Source: Epithemia pelagica (lineage: Eukaryota; Bacillariophyta; Bacillariophyceae; Surirellales; Surirellaceae). Taken from it: a stretch of DNA of 64,000 nt. Positions 31,820 to 43,500 of the stretch are shown one piece after another. Where the stretch lies: positions 2,356,001-2,420,000 of the forward strand of contig OX337231.1 in NCBI GenBank assembly GCA_946965045.2, in the 5' to 3' direction. Within the stretch, counting starts at the first letter, position 1; each line of letters opens with the position of its first letter. The position numbers and the translations under genes are program-made. The notes beneath the pieces were generated by a model that saw nothing but the letters and a program-made list of their open reading frames with translations, searched no databases and was not told the DNA's origin.

Positions 31820-32300
31820 GGCGTCTCGTTGTGTTGAGGAGAGACAACACGACGACAATGTTGTTCATTGTGCCGATCTCTTGTCGCCGTCGATCAGGTA
31901 GTATCTCCAATAAAGATGAGGGCCAAATGGATGGAACACATAGACCAACAATTCCTCTATTGTAGGAGTAGTTAGGAAGCTACCTCATGAAAAATCATGG
32001 GCTACCCATAGCTCAGTGATAGCTTCCGCGCGAGAAAATGGAACTTACTATAGGATCGACAGTAGAAAATTCTCTTAAATAAATAATTCCTGCCATATTG
32101 ATACTTAAGGCTGTTTGAAATTTTAGCCGATCCAAACGTATGCCCCCCCTTGATTCTTTTTGATCCCTACAAGCTTTACGTCTCTGAAATAGGACATTTT
32201 GGAATCTGACGAACGTCTGGAGAATTCCCAACCAGTGATCGAGAGACCAAGTCGTTTCCCCCCACGTTTTGAAGTCCATTTTTCACTGAACCAACCCAGT
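31820..32300. promoter_or_regulatory. divergent promoter region, SGF29 / ankyrin protein 1
   Basis: A 481-base spacer between divergent starts, so both promoters should be here. A D-arm-like word (TAGCTCAGT) near 32009 does not extend into a tRNA. Confidence 0.4.
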
Positions 32301-33431
32301 ATGGTGGAGGTTCGTTCCGAACCTCTGGAATGTCCGACCATGAGCGACGAAAATGGATCCTCCAGGTCCTTGTGTGACGATCGTTCCTGTGATACGATAT
32401 CCATTGAAAGCAGCGAGGATCATCATCGTGGCGAAGAGTTTCGTAACGACAAGTACTTGAAGCAAAAGAGACGAGGGTCTGGACTGGGTGGAATTGCCAA
32501 CTACTTTAAAGCGAGCATCAAGGGACGTCTTCTGGCTCAAAGTAAAGAGGATGTTGGCGGCGATCATGATCCTGTAGTGCCGAGTCAGGTTAGCACGACA
32601 TTGGCAACAGCGACAGAACGAACCTCGGAAGATTCCAGTCGAAGTTCCGACAAGGAGAAATCATCCTCGTCGTCATCCGATCGGTCGCCGATGGAATTTC
32701 TCGATGTCATGTGGCGCAGTCGAGGTTACTCCAGAGACTTGTATTACACCTTGGAGACAGCATATTTCAACTCGCCTTCTCCACTTCAAGTGGCAAGTTA
32801 CCATGAAAACATTACGAAAATGGTTCGTGAGGAGAAAGTTGTCGAACTTCGCGCCCTGTTAGCTTCGGGCCTATCCAACAATCCTAGTAACGAAAAGGGC
32901 GAATCTCTGGTGCATGAGGTTTGTCGCGCTGGATCACACACTCTGTTATCCGTCCTGATGCATCAATTGGATGCCACGGTACAAATTTCCAATGATTCGG
33001 GTCAGACGCCCCTGCACCATGCCTGTGTCGGTGGACCGGAGGGTCCCTATTTTGCCGTGGTGGATTTGTTGGCCGCGTGCGATCGTCGCATGTTTAGTCT
33101 CAAGGACGATACGGGCAAAACACCCTTGGAATACATTCCCCTGGAACAGTGGGGAGCCTGGATTGATTTTCTCTATGTACGCCGCGATGTGTATTGGCCA
33201 CGACGTCTCGTCAAGGTGGACGGTCCCGAACCCGATCCACCCTTGACTCTGGAAGCTCCCCGTTCTCGGTGCGTGAGCAATCCGTCGTTGGCGCTCACCC
33301 CCGAGGTGGCGGCGGCACTGGTGGTGGGTGAAATTACAGTGGAACAAGTGGCACAACGCCAAGAGGAGAAAGAGGTGGGTCAAGCCACGACGGATTCGAC
33401 GACAGCCACTCGTACCACCCTTTCCATCTGA
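32301..33431 (+). CDS. Ankyrin-repeat protein 1
   Basis: 376 residues from the ATG at 32301; the open frame upstream begins at a TTG. The N-terminal third is Ser-rich. A lead-in segment (FLDVMWRSRGYSRDLYYTLETAY) is followed by ankyrin-type units: ELRALLASGLSNNPSNEKGESLVHEVCRAGSHTLLSVLM, then DSGQTPLHHACVGG, then DDTGKTPLEYIP. The domain ends with a conserved W-rich segment (WIDFLYVRRDVYWPRR). The same layout and lead-in occur in the second ankyrin gene at 53336-55678, so the two are paralogues. Such proteins are common in diatoms, but I know of no assigned function. No signal or membrane segment. Confidence 0.75.
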   Translation: MVEVRSEPLECPTMSDENGSSRSLCDDRSCDTISIESSEDHHRGEEFRNDKYLKQKRRGSGLGGIANYFKASIKGRLLAQSKEDVGGDHDPVVPSQVSTTLATATERTSEDSSRSSDKEKSSSSSSDRSPMEFLDVMWRSRGYSRDLYYTLETAYFNSPSPLQVASYHENITKMVREEKVVELRALLASGLSNNPSNEKGESLVHEVCRAGSHTLLSVLMHQLDATVQISNDSGQTPLHHACVGGPEGPYFAVVDLLAACDRRMFSLKDDTGKTPLEYIPLEQWGAWIDFLYVRRDVYWPRRLVKVDGPEPDPPLTLEAPRSRCVSNPSLALTPEVAAALVVGEITVEQVAQRQEEKEVGQATTDSTTATRTTLSI

Positions 33432-34052
33432 AACTTGGCACTACCAAAACAGCAAGCCGCTCTTTAGCGTGGTGCAAACAACAAGACAACAAAACTGCAG
33501 GAACAAAACATACCATGCGGATGAAAAACACTAATATACAAAGACGAACATACACTCACACACACTGGGACTCGAAGGTTTTTGAAAACGAAGCAATGGC
33601 ATTAAGTTGTCCATTGCTCCACACATACTGACTGGGGAATGGCATTAAGTTGTGCATTTCGCAAACGGCGTAGTAGAGGAACGAGGTATATAGCAAAGTA
33701 TTACTTTAAGAGAACAAAGATTGTGTTGATACATCATGATTCTTCTCTCTAGGAAATAGCCGACCCTCTTGGAGTTTGTCGAAATGCATGAAACAGGTCA
33801 CCGCTAATATCTCGTTGTGCTGGAAAAAGAACGGATTCACAACTCCTAACGATTCAGGATACTATGTTTGCCGAAATATGGCAGTCTTTCAATATTGTCG
33901 CTCTACTTTACATGTACGTTAGCGCTTAAGCATTCCCGAACAGTGGTGTAGACTTGATTAGCGTCGTGCCTGCTTTTTATGTGTGCTTTGGAGCATTGGA
34001 TTACGGTATTGAATGTCATAGTATTTGCTTGTTTGTTTGTTTGTCGTTTCTT
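33432..34052. other. intergenic, convergent gene ends
   Basis: No supported gene. A short direct repeat (AATGGCATTAAGTTGT) occurs near 33595 and 33640. Confidence 0.4.
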
Positions 34053-35491
34053 TTACTGGGAAGCACTGCATGTGGTCATTGGCGTGGCAAAGGCAATCCG
34101 ATCCGCCTCTTGATCGGGCAAGAGTTCAAAGTCGAGGGCAAAGCAGTTGCACGCGTCGGCATTTTCCTGCGCATAGGTCAAGGCAGCCGGTGAGTTCAAG
34201 AGTGCCGCATGAACGTCCGAGTCGCTTCCCGCCGAGGCGGCGGCCAAGACATCGGAGGCCAATCCCAAGGACGTGATTTCAATACCATTGGGAAGTGTAC
34301 TGGCGAGTTGCATCAAGAATCCCTCCTCGGTGGACCCTCCCAGAACGGAAACCTTGAGACCATTCAAATCGGATGGTTGAGCAATGTCCAAACCGGCATC
34401 CAATCCACTTCGCACAAAGGAAAAGCTAATGGTCGTAAAGCTGCATGTGTAGTACACAAAGTTAGCCCGAGTATCGGTAAAGGAAAGAGGGCCAAGCGCC
34501 ACATCAGCTCCATCCAATGGCCCAATATCGACCATGGATACCAAAAACTCTTCAAAGTAGCCATTGCCATTGGCGGCAAGTTGAAAGGATGCTTCCAGGT
34601 CCACTTGATAATATTACGAAAGCTTGTCCACAACCGCTCGTGCGGTTTCGACAATGTTTCCCGTCAAGGTTCCTTCGTCGTCATCCAAGCCCACGCGTGG
34701 AGGGGACAATTTGTACGCAAAGACAATTTCGCCCGAATCCAAATAACCTTGAATGTCGTCGGCACTCGGATAGTCATGTTCTTGTCCATCCAAAGTACAT
34801 CCACCGGGAGGAGCTTCGGGAGAGCTGCCAAAAAAGAATTCTTGAATTTCTTGCCAGGTACCATCTAGAATAATTGCCTTCAAACCGGCACTCAAGGCCT
34901 CTTGAAGGGCAAAGGAATCTCGCTTTGATTCGACATCGTCGGGCTCATCCTCGTCGCCTTTCTTTCCCTCGGATCCATGCTTTTTTTTCCGCCCTTGCCC
35001 GAGTCCTTCTTGGATCCCTTCTTGTCGGAATCCTTGTCGTCCTTGTCGGAATCCTTCTTTCCCCTTCCCATGACTCCATCCTTGGATCCTTTTCCAGATC
35101 CTTTTTCTCCCTTTTCCGAGTCCTTCTTTCCCATGAGTCCATCCTTGGATCCTTTTCCTCCCTTCTGGTCGGAATCCCCCATGACGGCTCCATCCTTTTT
35201 TCCCTTGCCCACTGAAGCGTCGTCATCCTCCACCTTTTTCTTCTTCTTGTCTCCCTTGATTTTTCCCTTGCCGGAATCATCCTTGGTCAACTTGTCCGAG
35301 TCTCGTTTGCCCGTTTTGACCGAGTCCATCATCTTTTTCTTCTTGTCCTACTTGGTTTTCATTTTTTTCTTGGTGCTGCCGTCCACAGCATCTTTGCCGT
35401 GCCCACTACTGACTCCACCACCTTCCGAGAGGGACGAGGTGGCCAGCAAGAGTGCCACCACGACAAGCTTGGAAACGGACGAGGTCCACAT
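34053..35491 (-). pseudogene. Broken secreted solute-binding-like protein with lysine-rich linker
   Basis: On the minus strand a signal peptide (MWTSSVSKLVVVALLLATSS, start 35491) runs into a Lys/Asp/Ser/Gly-rich segment, then a type 2 periplasmic-binding-protein-like domain (GLKAIILDGTWQEI, GYLDSGEIVFAYKLSPPRVG, LGPLSFTDTRANFVYYT, SVLGGSTEEGFL). The order is continuous, but three lesions break it: an in-frame TAG near 35350 after the leader, a one-base frame change at an A8 run near 34980, and an in-frame TAA near 34610. None of them looks like an intron. The lysine-rich linker (repeats such as KGSKDG and KKDSDK) resembles silica-associated proteins. The bacterial-type domain may bind an amino acid or similar solute. 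Assembly error is possible for the A8 lesion, but three lesions favour decay. Confidence 0.7.
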
Positions 35492-35997
35492 GGTTGTATT
35501 TCGTTGTTGTGGTGGTTGTGGACGCACCGAACACCTTGTCTCCTTTTATTATGGACGACTGGTTTAGTGTTTTTATGCCTTGTTGGATCCTGGGAAGAAA
35601 GACGAATGCTGACATTTTGTACGGGGGAACGCCTTGTCCCGACATATCTAGTTGGTAATGTTGCGGCGAATGGTGCAACGACCCAAACGGCGTCGTTGAT
35701 GGATGGAACGGACTGTTGACGATTCGTTGCCCCATCCAACCGATTGGATTTTTGTGAGGAACGAACAATTTTGGCGGACCGACTGGCTCGCTGGGTACTC
35801 CCGACAAACAATCAACAATCAACAACATCAACGTGCTACAATTGCCCTACTCTATGCCCCTGTGATTGGTCATTGACGTATGTGATCGCTGTTCGGGTCG
35901 CACAAAATGGTCCGCTCTGATTCACAGTTTTCCAACAGAAAAACGAGAATCACCATGATGATGACACAAACACCACATCACGTTGGTCCAGTCAACA
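35492..35997. promoter_or_regulatory. divergent spacer, pseudogene / SDR gene
   Basis: 506 bases between divergent starts. No motif or RNA gene identified. Confidence 0.35.
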
Positions 35998-37182
35998 ATG
36001 GCGCAACGACTGGTTTCCTTTTCGCGATATACGACCATGAAATTCCACTCATGCAGCCGCAAATCGGCCCTTCTCCTGGGACTGGCCACGTCGCTTCCGC
36101 AGTGTGCGCCGTTCCCGGTGCGTCATCCTCCAGCAGTCCCCACTCGAACGTCCATGGTGAGACGGTTTGCGTCAGTGGCAAGTGGAGACACCAATCCTCC
36201 ACATGGTCCCAATTACAAGAAGAAGGACGACAAGGACAACGAGTTTCAACCCAACCCTCCTCCGGGGACGCATGGAACACCCGTCTTTGACGACATTGAC
36301 TTTGACCTTTTGGAGAGGGATACGGTCGAGTTGGAATCGCACCGACGCAATACGGATCCCAATGCCGTCTTTGTGGTGACGGGAGCCTCGCGTGGCATGG
36401 GTCTCGCCTTTGTCCAAGCACTGTTGCAGCAAACGCAAGGAACGGTCGTGGCCTGTTGTCGATCGCCCCACACCGCCGAGCAAATGCACAGTCTTGCTGT
36501 GGACCACAAGCATCGTTTGGACATTGTGGCATTGGACTTGCAAGATCAAGCATCGGTGGAAGCGGCGGGACGCATCCTGCGAGACCGATATACACGGGTC
36601 GATGCCTTGTTCAATGTGGCTGGTCTCTTGGGAGATGGCCAAACCACACCCGGTCCCGAACGAACCATTCAAAAACTCGATCGAACCTGGATGGAACAAA
36701 CCATGGCGGTCAATGTCCTGGGACCTGTCCTCTTTTGCAAGGAACTGTCGCCCTTGTTGATGCATCGAAAACAACGACGACCATCCAAATCCACCAATCC
36801 TACCGATACGAATAATAATGATACGGATACTGATATAGACACTCGTCCCACAGCCGTGGTGGTCAATGTGAGTGCGCGGGTCGGTTCCATTGCCGACAAT
36901 AACCTGGGAGGATGGTATTCCTATCGCATGAGCAAGGCCGCCTTGAATCAAGCCACGCGGACCATGGCCTTGGAATTCCAACGACATGATGTATGGGCCG
37001 TGGCCGTGCATCCCGGAACAACGGATACCGACTTGAGTCGACCCTTTTCAGGCAATGTCAAAGCTGGCAGTTTGTTTCCCGTCCACTTTACCGTCCACAA
37101 ATTGCTCACCCTTGTCAATGCCTTGCAAGACAAGCATTCGGGAGGATTTTATGATTGGGCTGGACAAGCCTTGTCGTTTTAA
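35998..37182 (+). CDS. Short-chain dehydrogenase/reductase (SDR) with N-terminal leader
   Basis: 394 residues from the ATG at 35998, with a second ATG at 36037. Classical SDR features follow a leader of ~120 residues: VFVVTGASRGMGLAF (NAD(P) loop), ALDLQDQASVEAA, LFNVAGLLGD (NAG-like), NVSARVGS (Ser) and YSYRMSKAALN (Tyr-x3-Lys), then VAVHPGTTDTDLSRPF. This is the complete catalytic set. From the second Met the leader reads as a hydrophobic signal (SALLLGLATSL) before a Pro/Arg-rich stretch, so plastid or organelle targeting is possible. Substrate unknown; the closest group is the C-factor/sniffer-type SDRs. A Thr/Asp-rich insert (NTNNNDTDTDIDT-like) lies in the middle. Confidence 0.85.
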   Translation: MAQRLVSFSRYTTMKFHSCSRKSALLLGLATSLPQCAPFPVRHPPAVPTRTSMVRRFASVASGDTNPPHGPNYKKKDDKDNEFQPNPPPGTHGTPVFDDIDFDLLERDTVELESHRRNTDPNAVFVVTGASRGMGLAFVQALLQQTQGTVVACCRSPHTAEQMHSLAVDHKHRLDIVALDLQDQASVEAAGRILRDRYTRVDALFNVAGLLGDGQTTPGPERTIQKLDRTWMEQTMAVNVLGPVLFCKELSPLLMHRKQRRPSKSTNPTDTNNNDTDTDIDTRPTAVVVNVSARVGSIADNNLGGWYSYRMSKAALNQATRTMALEFQRHDVWAVAVHPGTTDTDLSRPFSGNVKAGSLFPVHFTVHKLLTLVNALQDKHSGGFYDWAGQALSF

Positions 37183-37582
37183 GAATACTAGACCAAAAAT
37201 GCCGTTTACCTTGTGGATTACGGCTTCCCGAGGCTATATGCTTGACTATATCTTGCTAGTGACAGCTGTAGCAGCTATGATTGGTCGGTTCGTCGAACAA
37301 GAGATCCAACTAAAAAGTGGACAGAACACTCAACAACTCTATACTTTCCAATAACAAATCTTTACTATGAGGTACTGTAACCACTCTAGGGCCTCACTGG
37401 AGGCAATCTGTATTGTATTAGGCAGAGCTGAAGAAATCGTTTTTCCATTGGTAGGAAAAGGGATCCACTCAAGGGAGAAAGAACTGCATAACGTGTCTTT
37501 CTCGTCGATTCCAGCGAGCAACTGTCGGACGACTACCTTCTTCGGCCTGCAGTGGTGTACCCATGGGTCTCGCACAAACTCT
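37183..37582. other. intergenic, convergent gene ends
   Basis: 400 bases between two converging genes. No terminator hairpin, RNA or repeat recognised. Confidence 0.35.
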
Positions 37583-40500
37583 TCAGTTTCGATTGAGTCG
37601 TCGTAACCGCACTGTTCCATCCCAGGAAGTCGTAATGGTTCCATCGCCCGCATGCTTGCCCGAGGTTTCAATTTGGGAATCATGCAACTTGTCTCCATCC
37701 AGCGAGGCAAAGGTACTAATCGTATCGCAGTGACCCGTGACATGTTCCGACACGACTTCCCCGGTGCGGATATCCCATTCTCGGAGTATCGCATCGCGTC
37801 CCAAACAACGGACCGTCTTGGTCCGAGAGGACGGGCCGCGACTTAACAACACGGGACCGTACGTGCGACGCCAGGACGAAAAGTCATGCAGATAAAGCTT
37901 GCCGGCCGGACGTCGAATCACTTTGCACTGACGATCCGTACTGGAAGGAGACTGACTGGCCGCGTCCGACAAACGACGGAAATCCCAAGCTGCAATCGTT
38001 CCATCGCCACCGGCACTAATCATAATGGGATCCGTTCGGGCACCCACCAAAATATCCGAAATGGGTGCATAGTGATGACGGAGCGCAAAGAGTGGAGCAT
38101 TGCGGACACGAGCGTCCCACAAGGCAATGGATCGGTCGGTCGACGCGGATATAATCGTATTGGGACCCCAATACTTGACCGAAGTGACCCATCCAAAATG
38201 TCCCGACAAGGAATTCAAGCATTTACCACCACTTCCACCCAAGTCCCACAACCGAACGGTACGATCGGCCCCTCCCGACAACAAACGATCGCCGTGCCAT
38301 GCGGTTTTCACACACAAGACTCGTCCTCCGTGACCAGCGAGAATACTCATGGCGTCGCCACTTCGAGTAGGCTTGTTCCGGGGAGAAAGGTCCTCGAGGG
38401 CATTCACCGAACCCCGAGTGGGGGTCTCCGCTTCGGCTCTCCGACCAATGCTACCGGGAGCACGAAGACTCCACAGTTTGATCAATCCATCGGCGCCTCC
38501 CGATATAATCGAGTCGGGACGGTACACGTGAGACGGGACATCGACGCATGACACACCTCCACGGTGGCCCGAAAGCGCTCTGCCCCGCAAGGAAAACTTG
38601 AGACGTGTCAATGAGCTCCCAGCCGCAAAGTCGACCCTACTTCCTCTTCTGCTGCCAATCGATGATGAAGAGACACCTTCGCCACCACGATGAGTGGTCC
38701 GGTCATCTCCGATACCAATATTTCCAATCTCGTTTCCGCGAAGTGCGTAAAACACAGCCGACAGCACGTCTTTGACGGACCAAACACGAAGGTCGCCACA
38801 AGTTGTCCCGGCAACGACTCGACAGCCTTCCATTGCATTGAGCAATTCTTCCTCGTCGAGCTGGTCTGTAACGCTCTTTCTGGATGGACCTGGTTTCATT
38901 TGCAGTGCATCGTAAGATTGGTTCGCGGGTTGTGTTGCAGCGAGAATGCTCACGGCACCAACTCCATAGGATCCGTCTGTTGCAGTCGATGGAGACTGGG
39001 CGGAATACCGACTACCTGCACTTCCCCAATCTAAATGAATTCCCTTGACGCCAACGCCATTGCCCTCTTCCGATGCTGATGAATTTTGTGCGTTCCGCGC
39101 CAGAAACACTCCGCCATCCAGAGCACCCGTAACCACGACGGACGACCCGAGGTACGCCATGGATGTCACAGCCGAGCGCTTCATACGGCGGTTTCGAAGT
39201 GCATTTCTTCCAGTTGATCGACGTTTGGCATCTTTCTCGAACCTACTCGAGTACTGAGCTGAGGGATGAACCCACCCAATTTCTGACCATGATTCTTCCG
39301 CATCCGAAGTTGACTCTTTGGTGGGAGCCGCGCCTTCTTCCGCAGGTGCTGATTCGCCGTCTCGCTCACGATGAGCCGAGGTTGGACTCATCATTTCTAT
39401 ATCACTCGTTGTTCTCTGAGATGAGTTGGCCGATCCTGTATCTCTTCGCATACAAATACGACGAGCGAGTAACAACAAGGATTGCCCTCTTTCGGACCTG
39501 AACCACCCATTCTCTTCACTCACGCGGGAAGCGAATCGGGCCAACTCCTCGGCTGGAATGTCGTATCCAAGCATTTCATAGAGAGTGGCCACTGCCGCTT
39601 CGTATTCGTCTGTTTCGGCATCATCAGCTGCCACGTCGTCGTTATCCTTTTCGTCCGCAGCAGCTGCGCTGAGATGCATTTTCTTTGCTCGCAACCATAC
39701 GCCAAGATCGGCATAAATAGGGTGGTGACCTAACCTTTGCGTCATGTACAGCACTGTGGGAGATTCGTCGTCCCCAACCGTACTATATAGCCCGGCGGTC
39801 AACTTCAGTAAAGCGTAAGCAGAATCATAATCACGATCTTCGAGGCAAGCGTCCAACATTGCGCAACCAAGCCGCAGGAGAACCTCGAAGGCACCTGCCT
39901 CCAGCTTCGAAGCTCCTGATGATTGTTTCCGTTTCGATCGCTGAGAGTCGGCGGACTCATGGGAGCCTCTTTTCTGCAGAATTGCCAAAAGGAATCTTCT
40001 AGCCGACGCGTTTTGAAGCGCCGTTTCGGCCTCGGCAACAAGATCACGGCTAGGATCTGATGCTGCCTCAACGGCCGATCCACCAGCTACGCGAGCTTGT
40101 TCCAAGCATCGGCGTAATGAATCTCGGTCCTTGGCGTCTGTAATTCGTCGTTTTGCTGCATCAGCAGGATGCTCCTCTGTCGAATTGTTCTCGGCTGCAA
40201 CTCCATCTTCTCCATTCTCGGCCAGAAGTGCCGTCAAATCAAGTGTCTGGTTCGCTGCTGGTTCATCGGACACCAAGCTACCGTCCTCGTCGTCCATACG
40301 TTCCATTGAATTCTTCCACAGGTGGTACCTGCGCTCACCAATGGCATCGCGGAGCTTCACTTTCTCCGCAACAACCACAACGCCCGAGTCCTTCGTCTGG
40401 TCGAGATCAATCGATAAGAAACTTTGATACCGCCATGGATTCTTCTCCAATTCCACTAGGTACTCCAGCGAAATCTTGTGTACACCTTCAGTGCCGTCTG

Positions 40501-43500
40501 ATTGAGATTGAGTATTCTCGTCTCCCATTATAATCGGACGCAAAAGGCTGTAAGGAAAATCCAAGGAATCAGATAAAGGTGAATCCTCAGTAGGCCGTTC
40601 GCTGCCAGATTTCTTGACTTTGTAAATTGGAACTTTGTCTTCCACGCGTTTCAGGATAGAATTCAGTTGATCAATCGTTTTCTGAGCGTCCAAAGATAGC
40701 ACACGTTTGACGGCCAAAAGGTCTCGTTTCGAGCCATATGCTTCCAATTCGGTCATAACCTCACGGAAAAAGGATAATGATTCACTTTCCGCAGCGTCCA
40801 AGAACTGATGGAAATGCTGACAAGTGACAAGAATAGAGATGAACCTCCTGGACCGAGGAGAAAGGACTCTGAGTCCGGATGAAGAGGTTAAAGAAGTTCC
40901 ACGTTGCTCATCAAACAGAATGGGAGCACTTTGTAGAAACTTGTCAACGTTGAACATGGGCTGGGCGGAAGTACCTGTTATCAAACAATCTTGATATCCT
41001 CTCACAAGACTCGCGATTTCAAGTGCAATCGAGATACGAAACTCTCGTTCGACCTGAGTTTCCGCCTCCATTCGGGGGAACGAACGAGTTGGAGGGAAAT
41101 TTCCCGCTGGATTGTCATCATCTTCGTTGTCCTCACTCTTTTGAAGCAACCGATACACAGCTTTTTGGACGTTTAATGCGGTGGAAGCTGGTAATGGCGT
41201 CGGTGTCTTTGTGTTTGACTCTCGTACATCGTCCACGTGTCCCGAGGCACCCGAAAAATCATTGTCCAGATCAATCACGACGACATCTTCCAAAAACTCT
41301 GGGTTCACCAGTCGCATGGAGGACGACGGAAGACCCAGCAAATACGAGAGGGGTGCCTCAATAAATTCCATCATTGGTACAGGAAGGACAGGAATATATG
41401 GCAGCGACCACTGGAATGGATACATGAGTGCCGTCATAACTTCGGCTACCAGGCAAAGATTAGATATGTCGTCTGAGTGGATCAATATTTTGCACTCCGT
41501 TAACATTGCAGCAAGAATGTAATTGATTCCGTTCGCTGAATTCCAAGTTGTTATGTGTGAGTGAAAAAGGTACAAAATGGCGGGCTACGACAAGTCCCAA
41601 AAGCAGCTCCTTACCTTGCAAAAGACGACAAGCTGACGTTACCGATGCGCCATGAGGGAGGCTCGGTAATCCAGTCACATGTGGCAATGACAGAGTCAAT
41701 CTATCACCATTCAAAAAGGGAATCGAGCAGTTCACGACACCTGGGATTGGTCGTTGATAGTTGAGGGCAAGACTTGCCACATCCTCAAAGAAGTAACGAA
41801 GACCTTCTTCTTTTCCTTGTTCTGCCATCATCACCGACAACGCTTCACACATTCTTAACAGCATCACTTCCATGGCTCCAACAATGGGCAAATGGGACGT
41901 CATACAGAGCGCCATGGGAACCCACAATCGTTTGCTGGCCTTGTCGTACAAGGCGGCACCGCGAATGGATTGGCCAAAATCATCTTGCGTGGGGTCAATT
42001 CCGGTGGGTGCAGGTACAAAGAAACGTATACATGCTCCAAACGTCTTTGTGTTGGCAGAGCCATATTCGTCCGAGTTGGATGCCAAGACAAACCACGAAA
42101 AGGATGTGGTACAGCCTAAACAAGCGTCAAACGAGGCAATCGTCGTAGCAATGTTGGCCGGCGACGAAGCCGAGAAGCGCACGAGATTTAACTCTTCGGC
42201 ATTGGGCGGAGTGGTACCACGCCATAACCGGCATCCTTCGGGAAAGCAAAACCATTCCACTTTATCTGGAAGAGCCACATTCCGTCCATTCTCTGCATGA
42301 TATCCAATTTTTGGAAACTGCTCTAGAACGCCGCAATCAGGTGTCGTATTCACCCAACCACTGGCCCCATCGTCAGATTTTTGGTCGCCAATGTTGAGTG
42401 GTCCAACCACACAGACATGATCAACGACACCTGGTTCCAGCATTGGCTCTTCCTCTTTGTTGTGCTTCACTTCACCCAATTGGACTTCTTTGAGTAACTG
42501 TGCGCGAATGCTTTTGGACGCTCGTCTCGAAAACGACGCGACTCGTTTAGAATCCCGTGCTGATGGTCCTTCCTCTCCCTCCTCCTCTTCAATTTCATCT
42601 TCACTTTCATCCAGTACATCTGGCGCGGAAAAACTAATTTCGAGCAAGACACTTGGATTCCGTGAACTCTTGGCACCGGGTTTGGTGGGAGAACCTCCCG
42701 CAGCCGTTTCCAATTCAAACCACTGTTCAATCCGTGCCGCCTCATTGTTGTTCAAGGCCTTGCGCCAGGCCAGCTTGGAAATGGGAATGATTTGGGAACC
42801 GAGTCGAATGTCGTCTGTCATACGTGGCTTTCGTCGTTTCCGTCTCGACAATAACTGAACATTGATTTCGGACGTGGATGGATTGTTGCTGGTCATACTA
42901 CTGCTGCCGAGAGACGTGCGACTTCCCCGTGAATCCGTCGGTGGAGGTGGTCCGTCATCGTCCTCGGCCGCACCGCCGCCCGTCTTGGCCTCTTCTCCTT
43001 CGACCAAATGCTTGGCCACGACCGCGGCCGCATTGGCCAGTTCCATTTCGGATCGTTTGTTCGTGTCGGCACCACCGGAACCTCCCCCTCGTCGAAACAA
43101 GGATTTGAGTCGTCCCGTCTTGTCATTGGAATCGGCCGATCCTCCCCCCTCGCCTCGACTGGCCGAATGACGGGAGGCCCCGGGAAAATCCAAGGCCTTG
43201 ACCACTTGTTCATAGGGACTTTCCTTGTGATTGGAGGGTGTCATGACGGCTCGTGCCGAGAGTTCAATGCAAAAGGCCATTTGTTCCGGTGGTTGTGTGG
43301 CATCCCATCGCATTTCTTCATGAAATTCAACGGATCCATTGTCGCGTTTGGACATGATTTTGGCTCCTGTCGATCGCACAAGAGCTTTGGACACGGACGT
43401 CAAGCCGGACTCGTAGAGCTTGTTCTTTAATTCCGGTGGTATCGTGTTGGGTGGATTGGGTACACTCTTGGCTTTGGTGGTGAGTTGCGAGGGTTCTTCC

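Noticed and set aside
32005-32060. tRNA-like word TAGCTCAGT
   Set aside because: Looks like a D-arm, but no acceptor stem, anticodon arm or GGTTCRA T-loop follows at the right distance.
35330-35370. Intron explaining the TAG after the secreted leader
   Set aside because: No GT donor and AG acceptor pair around it keeps the frame; a real lesion is simpler.
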